Shown piece by piece: positions 9,883-17,129 of a stretch of 51,028 bases of DNA. Under the pieces are notes generated by a model that searched no databases, was not told where the DNA came from, and saw only the letters and a program-made list of their open reading frames with translations. The stretch's first letter is position 1, and every line of letters starts with the position of its first letter. Position numbers and translations under genes: made by a program. The stretch is from an uncultured Clostridia bacterium (GTDB taxonomy: Bacteria; Bacillota; Clostridia; Oscillospirales; Acutalibacteraceae), in NCBI GenBank assembly GCA_947305745.1, contig CAMZEH010000007.1, positions 1-51,028 on the forward strand, written 5' to 3'.

Positions 9883-10860
9883 TTACGGTTGTGCCGGAGT
9901 GTCGTTATACCAAGATGTGACTTCGAGTTCATGTGTTGTAGCATTTTCGCCGATTGTTTTTGGATACGGAGCCGTTGTAGCATCATCGTTTTCAACAAGT
10001 TCACCATTGATGATGTATGCTGTAAATGTTATGCTTCCTTCGTATCTACCGGCTTCTTTGCCTGACCAATCACTACTTGAAAGCCAAATGTGTTTACCTT
10101 CATGGATGTCCACTACATTACCTGCATCATAATCGCTATGTGAAAGACCCGTATAAGTATAAGGGAAGTTCGTTCCTCTTGTACCGGTTTGATAGAATTT
10201 TAGGATTTTTGCATCTGTAGTAACGATTTCATCGTTACTATTGAAGGTTGAAGCAACGCTTGTTCCGCCTTTTGATGTTGCTATATCAAATGTTATTGTT
10301 TGATTTGTCGACGGGTTGGCTGTGTTCGCTTTTGTGAAATCCTCTTTTGTCAGTATTACGCCAACTTTATCGGGATTCATGAAGTCTGTAGCATCTATTT
10401 CAAGCAATCCGATGTTCCAGTTGGTTGCGCCGAAAGGCAACACAGTATTTGCAGGAATAGTCATTGTAAACCCTGGGATAGCTGTTTCGAGGTCCGTACG
10501 AGGGCTTGGTGTTGTGTCCGAGAAGCCGTCATTATTTGTATTTGGGTCAGCCTCGGTAAAATTTGCACCTTTTTCATTGTTGTATGTTGCTCCATAGGCT
10601 GCGCTTGTGGTTGATTGTGCTTGTCTTGTATTCCCGACTGTGCTTCCTGTTCCGGTCGTTGAGTCCTCAAATGTTACGGCATTGAGTTCTTGATCCGGAG
10701 TATCATTTAATGTTCCCGTTGCTTCGAAGTTTGCGAATCCGTTTAAGCTATCTACTGCGCCTGCAGGGACGTCTGGTACTTCGGGGTCTGCGTGCGCTGC
10801 TAAAGGCATTGCTGCTACCATTGCGCAACCAAGTATAAAGGGTAAAAGTTTCTTTTTCAT
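9883..10860 (-). CDS. Small exported protein, shared-module family, member 3
   Basis: This 325-aa protein has a clear signal peptide (MKKKLLPFILGCAMVAAMPL, cleavage after AAHA). A Thr/Asn-rich low-complexity segment (about 25-120) precedes the shared module at about 125-310. Module landmarks are a FTMTIPANT strand, GVILTKEDF, VVDIHEGKHIWLSSSDW and the closing GRYEGSITFTAYI. The signal peptide is nearly identical to that of the next gene upstream (212 aa), which argues for tandem duplication. There is no membrane anchor and no sorting motif. It should be released or held on the surface by protein contacts. Function is unknown. A GGAGG ribosome site precedes the ATG. Confidence 0.85.
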   Translation of the reverse strand: MKKKLLPFILGCAMVAAMPLAAHADPEVPDVPAGAVDSLNGFANFEATGTLNDTPDQELNAVTFEDSTTGTGSTVGNTRQAQSTTSAAYGATYNNEKGANFTEADPNTNNDGFSDTTPSPRTDLETAIPGFTMTIPANTVLPFGATNWNIGLLEIDATDFMNPDKVGVILTKEDFTKANTANPSTNQTITFDIATSKGGTSVASTFNSNDEIVTTDAKILKFYQTGTRGTNFPYTYTGLSHSDYDAGNVVDIHEGKHIWLSSSDWSGKEAGRYEGSITFTAYIINGELVENDDATTAPYPKTIGENATTHELEVTSWYNDTPAQP

Positions 10861-10935
10861 TTTGATTTTCCTCCTTAATTACATTTAATATTTAAAATTT
10901 ATGGTTTAGATTTAGTGGTGTTCAGCCGGTTATAG

Positions 10936-11574
10936 TTACGTTGCTGATACCCAGTCTCCTGTTGTGACATCGTCGCAAAGCTCTGCCAAGAAAGTTACGC
11001 TTCCTTTATAACGTCCCCCGGCGGCGCTTGTCCACTGTGTATCTGCTATTTTTAAAACTACGTCTCTTGATTGGTTGATGTCGGCTATATCGCCTGTATC
11101 ATACGTTGCAGTGCTTTCCGCACCACTTACAATTGTTTTATAGTAACGGCATTTGTTGCGCGTAGTTCCATCTGCGGTTACATAGGCATGATTACCACTG
11201 CTTGCTGAAGTATCTTCGACGGCAAATGCTATTTGTTCGGTGCTGTCGGTCGTGTTTGTGAAGTCAACTTTTGTCAAAGATACTTCGACGCCGTAAGGTT
11301 TAATAAAATAATTTCCCGTTACTTTAGCATGTCCTATATTAGCAATACGGGCACCGCGTTTAATTGATGTATCTCTAGGAATCGTTAGAGTGTATTCGGG
11401 GATTGCGGTGACGAGCTCTGTTTCTTTTACGTCCGATGATTGAGTGTCTACAAATCCGCCGCTATATGTGACGTTACCGCTGTCTTGCGCATCAGTGTCT
11501 TCTGCGTGTGCTGCGAGCGGTAATGCCGCTACCATTGAAAGGCCAAGTATAAAAGGTATTAATTTCTTTTTCAT
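10936..11574 (-). CDS. Small exported protein, shared-module family, member 2
   Basis: This 212-aa protein is almost entirely signal peptide (MKKKLIPFILGLSMVAALPL, cleavage after AAHA) plus the shared module. Landmarks are DSGNVTYSGG, YTLTIPRDT, FIKPYGVEVSLTKVDF, DIADINQSRDVVL and the closing GRYKGSVTFLAEL. DSGNV, IPR/FPR, FIKPY and DINxS are also in the 209-aa neighbour; a counterpart of the YKI-KxDF and closing strands is in the giant protein. I placed the start at 11574, after GAGGAGG; an upstream extension to 11655 would overlap the previous gene and lacks a ribosome site. Function is unknown; the fold is probably a beta-sandwich (inference). Confidence 0.85.
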   Translation of the reverse strand: MKKKLIPFILGLSMVAALPLAAHAEDTDAQDSGNVTYSGGFVDTQSSDVKETELVTAIPEYTLTIPRDTSIKRGARIANIGHAKVTGNYFIKPYGVEVSLTKVDFTNTTDSTEQIAFAVEDTSASSGNHAYVTADGTTRNKCRYYKTIVSGAESTATYDTGDIADINQSRDVVLKIADTQWTSAAGGRYKGSVTFLAELCDDVTTGDWVSAT

Positions 11575-11635
11575 TGTGTTTTTCCTCCTCGTTATTACAT
11601 TTAATTTTTTGTTTTTGCTTGTGATTGGGTTTTGC

Positions 11636-12265
11636 TTATTGCCAGATGTCGGCATCTTCTATTTCGGCATAAAAGGTTATTTTTCCCTTGTATTTTCCGG
11701 GAGATGCTTTCTTCCATTCGGAGTTTTCTATTTTTATACCGACATCTATCGAATGGTTGATATCTGCCACCTCTCCGTCCATATACGGGTCGCCCTCGAC
11801 TATGGTATCCGAAAGATCATTTTCATAAAAGTATAAAGTCCTTCCAAGCAAGCTTTTTCCGTTGTATTTTTTACCATCTTTGCCGGTAATCATTTCTGTT
11901 ACATCGAATTTTATCGTATTACTTTTGTTTTTTGCCTTCTTCGTTGTAAGTTTGAAATCCTTTTTTGAAACCGTTACTGCGATTTTATAAGGCTTTATAA
12001 ATGCTTTTCCCTCGACCTTTAACGGACCGAGAAATTGACTTTTTTGCTTATAAGGTACCATTGCGGTTTCTCTCGGGAACGTTACCAAATATTCCAAAAC
12101 CCCGGTGGATAGTTCGGTGACTCCGCATTGACTGTCATACATCGGTACAGTACCACCTTCGTATGAAACGTTTCCGCTATCGGGTATAATATCGGCGAAA
12201 GCAGTAAAAGAACTTGTTAGAAAAAGTGCTATCCCCAAAAAAACTTTTAAGCAAGTATGTTTCAT
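11636..12265 (-). CDS. Small exported protein, shared-module family, member 1
   Basis: This 209-aa protein has a signal peptide (KVFLGIALFLTSSFTAFA) and then one copy of the shared module: DSGNVSYEGG, YLVTFPRET, FIKPYKIAVTVSKKDF, EVADINHSIDVGIKI and the closing GKYKGKITFYAEI. It is more Lys-rich than its two paralogues and its signal peptide differs, so it is the more diverged copy. It lies 61 bases upstream of the 212-aa gene and 14 bases downstream of the 153-aa gene, so these are one transcription unit. No anchor is seen. Function is unknown. Confidence 0.85.
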   Translation of the reverse strand: MKHTCLKVFLGIALFLTSSFTAFADIIPDSGNVSYEGGTVPMYDSQCGVTELSTGVLEYLVTFPRETAMVPYKQKSQFLGPLKVEGKAFIKPYKIAVTVSKKDFKLTTKKAKNKSNTIKFDVTEMITGKDGKKYNGKSLLGRTLYFYENDLSDTIVEGDPYMDGEVADINHSIDVGIKIENSEWKKASPGKYKGKITFYAEIEDADIWQ

Positions 12266-12279
12266 GTTAATTTCCCTTC

Positions 12280-12741
12280 CTATTTTTTAACGATCAATTT
12301 GAGCTTTATTCTGGCATTATTCAAACTTGATTTTTTGCTCATGCTGAAGCAATCATATTGAATCGTGGTGTCATTATATGTACCTTCAGGTAATGTTTTA
12401 AGAAGGGTAATTTTGTCTGCTTTTTCTCCCGGTTCCATAAAATCTGATTTCCAAATCACAGTTCCGTCTGAAAGAACAATTGATATTTTAAAGTAGCAGT
12501 TATTTTGCTCGGGATTGTACAGTCTTGTAGTTTGTTCCAGTTGATCCGCTACCATGTTTATTTGTCCAAATCCCGGGACGCTGATGGAATTTTTGTTTTT
12601 TACAATAGGTTTGGAAACCAAATTTTTTGCCGATGTATCCGTTGTGTTTTGCGGCGATTCACTATTTTCGGCATTTGTGTAGGGTGCAAATAATAGACTA
12701 GCCCCAAGTGCCAAAGTTATATATATAACCTTTTTGCCCAT
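12280..12741 (-). CDS. Small secreted protein, first gene of the surface cluster
   Basis: This 153-aa protein has a signal peptide (VIYITLALGASLLFAPYTNA) and a mature domain starting SVPGFGQINMVADQ, with LYNPEQNNCYFKISIVLSDG, WKSDFMEPGEK and LPEGTY, ending in a beta-strand of alternating hydrophobic residues. This NP..N.CYF...L.DG...S...PG pattern recurs in uncharacterised secreted Firmicute proteins as far as I recall, but I cannot name a family. It differs from the other three small proteins. I chose the ATG at 12741 because AAAGGAGG lies 8 bases before it; a TTG at 12759 precedes that site. As the promoter-proximal gene it may be a partner subunit of the assembly (inference). Confidence 0.8.
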   Translation of the reverse strand: MGKKVIYITLALGASLLFAPYTNAENSESPQNTTDTSAKNLVSKPIVKNKNSISVPGFGQINMVADQLEQTTRLYNPEQNNCYFKISIVLSDGTVIWKSDFMEPGEKADKITLLKTLPEGTYNDTTIQYDCFSMSKKSSLNNARIKLKLIVKK

Positions 12742-12854
12742 GTTTTCACCTCCTTTCAAGTAATAAAATCAAAGCGGTGTGATTATTATGTATCACTTCG
12801 TCGGGTAAAAACCATAATTTATTCTATTTTTTTAAAAAATTTTATATATTATGG

Positions 12855-12883
12855 ATAGTATATTGGCAAAAAATGTTTGTCAA
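12855..12883 (-). promoter_or_regulatory. Sigma-A promoter of the surface-protein cluster
   Basis: On the minus strand TTGACA (12883-12878), a 17-base spacer, then TACTAT (12860-12855), about 115 bases upstream of the 153-aa gene. The -35 box is perfect and the spacing ideal. Confidence 0.75.
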
Positions 12884-13016
12884 GGCTTTTTTTAAAAAAT
12901 TATCAAAGTGTAATATAAATTAAACGTTAGAAATTTGCTTTAACTTTACATTTAATGATTTAAATTATAGACGACAAGCTGTGTTGTGTAGAATTTTATC
13001 AGAAAAAGCAAAATAA

Positions 13017-13038
13017 AAACCCCGGATAAATTCCGGGT
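13017..13038 (-). terminator. Terminator downstream of thrS and the gene relic
   Basis: On the minus strand CCCGG, a 7-base loop AATTTAT and CCGGG are followed by GTTTTTATTTT. It is about 400 bases past the thrS stop and 24 bases past the stop of the relic at 13062. Confidence 0.75.
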
Positions 13039-13061
13039 GTAAATTTTTTGATTTTATTAAA

Positions 13062-13380
13062 TTATCTTTCTGACATGTATTTTTCAATCTTATCACAATT
13101 CAATTTTTGCACTTGTGTACTATTAAATTTCTGGTAGTTTCGCGCGATAAATACGGTTTCCATATTTTCACATACTTTATCTTTAGTGTACAGATATAAT
13201 TTTGCGATTTTCAAGGATTTAAAGGGTAAGTTTCACCTTTGCACACTGCGTTTAGGAGATCTTTTTCAATACAAATACATCTGCCTCAAATACTGCAGAT
13301 ATTGTGTGTGGATTTTCAGGTAATCGGTGGAATTTACTAGAGATATTGTCCGGCTTTCTTCGATATAGAATTTTATGCAT
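13062..13380 (-). pseudogene. Possible broken small gene between thrS and its terminator
   Basis: Two minus-strand frames look like pieces of one gene. The first starts with ATG at 13380 (AGGA 7 bases upstream), reads MHKILYRRKPDN then FHRLPENPHTISAVFEADVF and stops at 13252. The second, in another frame, reads KLYLYTKDKVCE then ETVFIARNYQKFN and ends IEKYMSER at 13062, just before a terminator. The rest of the intergenic stretch 12760-13441 holds only the cluster promoter and this terminator. I recognise no family. It may instead be two tiny unrelated frames or noise. Confidence 0.3.
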
Positions 13381-13441
13381 ATTTGATTTTCCTGATAAAT
13401 AAACAGTTTTATTCAGTATTGATGCGGCAAATTTTCGTATT

Positions 13442-15205
13442 TTACATTCTGCTTTCAATTTCGTTTTTGATTTTCGAAATGAATTCATCTAAAGACATTG
13501 ACTCGGTTTTGTCCGTTGCGCGGCTTCTGACTGAAATAGTTTTTGTTTCGATTTCTTTGGCACCAATTATAATCATGTGGGGCACTCTATCAATTTGCCT
13601 TGCTTCACGAATTTTATATCCGATTTTTTCATTTCTGTCGTCAAGCTTTACGCGTACGCCGATTTTTTTGAGCTGCTGATAAACATCCTTTGCGAATGTT
13701 TCGTCAGTGCCGGGCAAGGTTAACACTTTTACTTGCATGGGGGAGAGCCATACTGGGAATTTCCCCGCAAAATGCTCTGTGAGTATTCCTATAAAGCGCT
13801 CTATGGAGCCGAAGCAAACTCTGTGAATCATTATGGGACGTTCTTTTTCACCTTTTTCGTTGATGTACTCAAGATCAAAATTAAGAGGCATTTGAAAATC
13901 AAGCTGAACTGTTCCGCATTGCCACGTTCTTCCAAGACAGTCCTCGAGATGGAAATCAATTTTCGGACCGTAAAAAGCTCCATCGCCTTCGTTAATTTTA
14001 TATGGCATATTAAGTTTATCAAGTGCATTCTTGAGCCCGTTTGTTGCGGCTTCCCAGTCTTCATCGCTGCCCATACTGTCTTCGGGGCGAGTCGAGAGCT
14101 CTACGAAATATTTAAAACCAAATTTACTGTAAACTTCATTTATCAAGTTGACTACTCCGACAATTTCGTCGGTAATTTGTTCTTTTCGCATAAACAAATG
14201 AGCATCATCTTGCGTAAAACAGCGTACTCTAAATAGACCGTGAAGTGCGCCTTTAAGCTCGTGTCTGTGCACGACCCCGAGTTCGCCTACTCTCATCGGA
14301 AGTTCGCGGTAACTGTGAGGTTTGTTTTTGTAGACCATCACGCCACCGGGGCAGTTCATCGGTTTTACGCAAAAAACTTCATCGTCTATGGTCGTTGAAT
14401 ACATATTATCTTTGTAGTGATCCCAATGGCCGCTGGTCTCCCAAAGATGTCTGTTCATAATCAGCGGCGTCGAAACTTCAACGTAATTTTCGCGTGTGTG
14501 GAGCTCTCTCCAGTAGTCTATCAAAGCATTCTTGATTTTAATCCCGTTAGGTAAGAAAAACGGAAATCCGGGAGCTTCTTCCGAAAACATGAATAAATCC
14601 ATTTCACGGCCGATTTTTCTGTGGTCGCGTTTTTCGGCCTCTTCCATGAGTTTTAGATGTGCCTCAAGCTCTTCGTTTGTGCGGAACGCAATACCGTTTA
14701 TACGAGTAAGCATTTTATTTTTTTTATCGTTTTTCCAGTACGCCCCCGATTGCCCTGTTATTTTAAAAGCTTTGAGTGCTTTGGTATAGCAAAGGTGAGG
14801 GCCGACGCACATATCAATGTACTCTCCTTGCTGATAAAAGCTGATGACAGCATCTTCATCGAGGTCGCCGATATGTTCGACTTTGTATTTAGCGCCACGT
14901 TCTTCCATTAGTTTTATGGCTTCATTTCTCGGTAGAATGAAAGGCTTAATTGCCAAGTTTTCTTTTACGATTTTGCGCATTTCTTTTTCAATAGACTCTA
15001 AATCTTCGTCGGTCAACTTTGTATCGCCGAGGTCTACGTCGTAGTAAAATCCTCTTTCGGTCGCAGGGCCGTATCCGAAGTCAGCGTGAGGGAATAGTCT
15101 CTTGATTGCCTGTGCCATAACGTGAGCCGCTGTGTGTCTGATAACCTCCGGCTCCATTTCGGTAGGACATTCGCTTGTTTTTCCATCTCTGTAAATGATT
15201 TTCAT
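13442..15205 (-). CDS. thrS: Threonyl-tRNA synthetase lacking the TGS domain
   Basis: Charges tRNA-Thr with threonine in the cytoplasm. At 587 aa it is shorter than the usual ~640 because the N-terminal TGS domain is missing. After 20 residues it enters the editing domain (HTAAHVMAQA, YIDMCVGPH). The class II catalytic core follows (GFPFFLPNG, MNCPGG, FRVRCFTQDDAH, GFGSIERF-type motif 3 as HRVCFGSIERF) and then the anticodon-binding domain to the C terminus. The ATG has AAAAGGAG upstream. Expression is controlled by a T-box leader. The missing TGS is seen in the sequence; whether it alters function is unknown. Confidence 0.95.
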   Translation of the reverse strand: MKIIYRDGKTSECPTEMEPEVIRHTAAHVMAQAIKRLFPHADFGYGPATERGFYYDVDLGDTKLTDEDLESIEKEMRKIVKENLAIKPFILPRNEAIKLMEERGAKYKVEHIGDLDEDAVISFYQQGEYIDMCVGPHLCYTKALKAFKITGQSGAYWKNDKKNKMLTRINGIAFRTNEELEAHLKLMEEAEKRDHRKIGREMDLFMFSEEAPGFPFFLPNGIKIKNALIDYWRELHTRENYVEVSTPLIMNRHLWETSGHWDHYKDNMYSTTIDDEVFCVKPMNCPGGVMVYKNKPHSYRELPMRVGELGVVHRHELKGALHGLFRVRCFTQDDAHLFMRKEQITDEIVGVVNLINEVYSKFGFKYFVELSTRPEDSMGSDEDWEAATNGLKNALDKLNMPYKINEGDGAFYGPKIDFHLEDCLGRTWQCGTVQLDFQMPLNFDLEYINEKGEKERPIMIHRVCFGSIERFIGILTEHFAGKFPVWLSPMQVKVLTLPGTDETFAKDVYQQLKKIGVRVKLDDRNEKIGYKIREARQIDRVPHMIIIGAKEIETKTISVRSRATDKTESMSLDEFISKIKNEIESRM

Positions 15206-15221
15206 TGTGTTTTTCTCCTTT

Positions 15222-15281
15222 TCTAAAAAATTTTAGCACCCTTAGGGCAAGAGTGCGGTTGCAAATCTTGCTCAAGGGTGC
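15222..15281 (-). terminator. T-box attenuator terminator of thrS
   Basis: On the minus strand GCACCCTTGAGCAAGA pairs with TCTTGCCCTAAGGGTGC, followed by TAAAATTTTTT. Its 5' arm overlaps the antiterminator, as expected for T-box attenuation. Confidence 0.75.
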
Positions 15282-15470
15282 ATATCTATGCACGGTTCCA
15301 CCTTGAATTTTCACTTTTTAATCTTTAACGCAGACTCACGATGACGCTTACTAAAATTTCTGCGCCATGGCTCCGGAGTGGTTTTCACGTATGCTTCCCA
15401 TAAACGGCTTCCAGCAAATGTCGTTCTCTCTGTCAAGTTCCGCATAGCTACTCGTTCCTTCATAGCCTCT
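15222..15470 (-). promoter_or_regulatory. T-box leader (threonine tRNA-sensing) of thrS
   Basis: The ~250-base leader carries a T-box motif AAGGTGGAACC followed by the hairpin GTGCATAGATATGCAC and CCTT (15304-15274). This is the classic antiterminator with a 7-base bulge, mutually exclusive with the terminator at 15281-15222. An AGTA element follows the transcription start (GAACGAGTAGC). An ACC triplet at 15382-15380 (context AAAACCACT) is a candidate Thr specifier codon. Uncharged tRNA-Thr would stabilise the antiterminator and raise thrS expression. The structure is seen; the specifier assignment is less sure. Confidence 0.85.
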
Positions 15471-15476
15471 GCGGTA

Positions 15477-15505
15477 ATTATACTACAAAATGTTTGAGAA
15501 GTCAA
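15477..15505 (-). promoter_or_regulatory. Sigma-A promoter of thrS
   Basis: On the minus strand TTGACT (15505-15500), 17 bases, TATAAT (15482-15477), directly upstream of the T-box leader. Confidence 0.85.
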
Positions 15506-15523
15506 TTATTTAAAATTTATGTC

Positions 15524-15551
15524 TTGAAAAAATATTTTTTAGTGATATAAT
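15524..15551 (+). promoter_or_regulatory. Sigma-A promoter of the flavodoxin-reductase pair
   Basis: TTGAAA (15524-15529), 16 bases, TATAAT (15546-15551), 50 bases upstream of the flavodoxin start. It diverges from the thrS promoter. Confidence 0.7.
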
Positions 15552-15601
15552 ACAAAATATATGCAAATCCTACAAATTATATTTTTAAAGGAGGAACATT
15601 T

Positions 15602-16081
15602 ATGAGAAAAACTTTGGTAGCGTATTTTTCGGCGACAGGAAACACTGCAAAATTGGCAAAATGCCTTTCAGAGACCGTGAGAGGAGATTTATTTGAGATT
15701 AAACCTGTAGAAATTTATACCCATGCAGATTTAAATTGGCGCGATAAGACCAGTAGAAGCACTTTGGAGATGAATGATGTTAGTTCGCGCCCGAAAATAG
15801 CGGATAAAGTAAGCAATATTAACGATTATGATACGATTTTTGTGGGGTTCCCGATTTGGTGGTATACTGCTCCTAGAATCATCAATACATTTTTAGAAAT
15901 CCATGATTTTTCTGGTAAAACAGTAATTCCTTTTGCAACTTCCGGTGGGAGCGAGATGGACGATATAGCAGACAAAATCAAAACAAGTTGTAGTGAAAAA
16001 GCTGATTTTAAATCAGGGAAGCGTTTTTCAGATTATGACGTTGATATTCTTAAAAATTGGGTTGATTCTCTGAATTTATAG
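15602..16081 (+). CDS. Flavodoxin-like protein
   Basis: This 159-aa protein has a flavodoxin fold. YFSATGNTAKLAK at residues 8-20 is the FMN phosphate-binding loop. VGFPIWWYTAPRI (about 80-92) supplies the aromatic side of the flavin site, and ATSGGSEMDDI (about 118-128) the third loop. The family carries electrons via FMN in the cytoplasm; many relatives are annotated as NAD(P)H-dependent oxidoreductases. AAAGGAGG precedes the ATG. It is followed 31 bases later by an aldo/keto reductase gene, a common pairing in Clostridia, so the two probably form a small redox operon. The substrate is unknown. Confidence 0.88.
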   Translation: MRKTLVAYFSATGNTAKLAKCLSETVRGDLFEIKPVEIYTHADLNWRDKTSRSTLEMNDVSSRPKIADKVSNINDYDTIFVGFPIWWYTAPRIINTFLEIHDFSGKTVIPFATSGGSEMDDIADKIKTSCSEKADFKSGKRFSDYDVDILKNWVDSLNL

Positions 16082-16112
16082 TAGTATTGGTGTGACTTAA
16101 GGAGGTAGAATT

Positions 16113-16979
16113 ATGATTTTGAATGAAACTTATAAGATGAATAACGGATTACGAATACCTAAAGTGGCTCTTGGAACATGGCTTATTGACGATTTAAAAG
16201 TGGCCGATGCTGTGCGTGAGGCGGTAAAAATCGGTTATCGTCATATCGATACGGCACAAGCGTACGGAAACGAGCGAGGTGTAGGAGAAGGGATACGAAC
16301 CTGTGGCATCCCCAGGGAAGAAATTTTTGTGACAAGCAAGGTTGCTGCCGAGCATAAAAGTTATGAATCTGCAGCGCGTTCTATCGACGACACACTTGAA
16401 AAAACGGGCCTTGACTATATTGATATGATGATTATTCATAGTCCGCAGCCGTGGAGAGAAGTAAATCAATCCGAAAATAGATACTTTGAAGAAAATAAGG
16501 AAGTATGGAAAGCTCTAGAAAATTCTGTGAAAACCGGCAAAGTTAAGACGATAGGTGTTTCGAATTTCTTGGAAGAAGATATAGAAAACATTTTGAAAGA
16601 TTATGAGATCAAACCTGCGGTCAATCAGATACTTGCGCATATTTCGAATACTCCGCTTGACTTAATCGATTATTGCAAGCGCAAAAATATAGTCGTTGAG
16701 GCGTACTCGCCGATTGGTCACGGCGAAATTTTGAATAATAAGGATATACTAAAAATTGCCCAAAAGTATGGTGTGAGCGTTCCGCAGATTTGCCTAAGAT
16801 ACGATATTCAACTTGGTATGGTAGTTCTTCCGAAAACAACAAATCCGCAGCACATGAAATCGAATGCCGAATTAGATTTTGCTATTTCTGATGAGGATAT
16901 GGAGTTTCTTAAAAACATAGCCCATATTGAAGATTACGGAAAATCAAAAATGTTTCCTGTTTTTGGCGGTAGGTTGTAG
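16113..16979 (+). CDS. Aldo/keto reductase
   Basis: This 288-aa NAD(P)H-dependent reductase of the AKR superfamily reduces aldehydes or ketones in the cytoplasm. Seen are the catalytic Asp/Tyr in HIDTAQAYGNE (about 46-56), the Lys in TSKV (about 75), the His in IIHSPQPW (about 109-116), TIGVSNF (about 148-154) and the C-terminal LPKTTNPQH cofactor motif. The length matches the 2,5-diketogluconate reductase-like subgroup. It has an AAGGAGG ribosome site, sits just after the flavodoxin gene and is closed by a terminator. The physiological substrate cannot be told from the sequence. Confidence 0.92.
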   Translation: MILNETYKMNNGLRIPKVALGTWLIDDLKVADAVREAVKIGYRHIDTAQAYGNERGVGEGIRTCGIPREEIFVTSKVAAEHKSYESAARSIDDTLEKTGLDYIDMMIIHSPQPWREVNQSENRYFEENKEVWKALENSVKTGKVKTIGVSNFLEEDIENILKDYEIKPAVNQILAHISNTPLDLIDYCKRKNIVVEAYSPIGHGEILNNKDILKIAQKYGVSVPQICLRYDIQLGMVVLPKTTNPQHMKSNAELDFAISDEDMEFLKNIAHIEDYGKSKMFPVFGGRL

Positions 16980-17013
16980 TTTTAATTTTTAATATTTAGT
17001 AAGATTTATAAAA

Positions 17014-17045
17014 ATACCAACCTTAGGGTTGGTGTTTTTATTTTA
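17014..17045 (+). terminator. Terminator of the reductase operon
   Basis: ACCAACC, TTAG loop, GGTTGGT, followed by GTTTTTATTTT, 35 bases past the reductase stop. Confidence 0.85.
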
Positions 17046-17053
17046 AAAAAGTA

Positions 17054-17082
17054 TTGACAGGTTATTCAATTTATGTTACAAT
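17054..17082 (+). promoter_or_regulatory. Sigma-A promoter of the orphan 332-aa gene
   Basis: TTGACA (17054-17059), 17 bases, TACAAT (17077-17082), 47 bases before the start codon at 17130. Confidence 0.75.
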
Positions 17083-17129
17083 AACCTTGGCAAATGAGTC
17101 TATATTTTAAAAGATTAGGAGAAAAAATT

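Noticed and set aside
10461..10670. 69-aa minus-strand frame inside the 325-aa gene
   Set aside because: Low-complexity Gln-rich shadow frame with no ribosome site.
15311..15505. 64-aa frame upstream of thrS
   Set aside because: It lies inside the T-box leader; the RNA structure explains the sequence.
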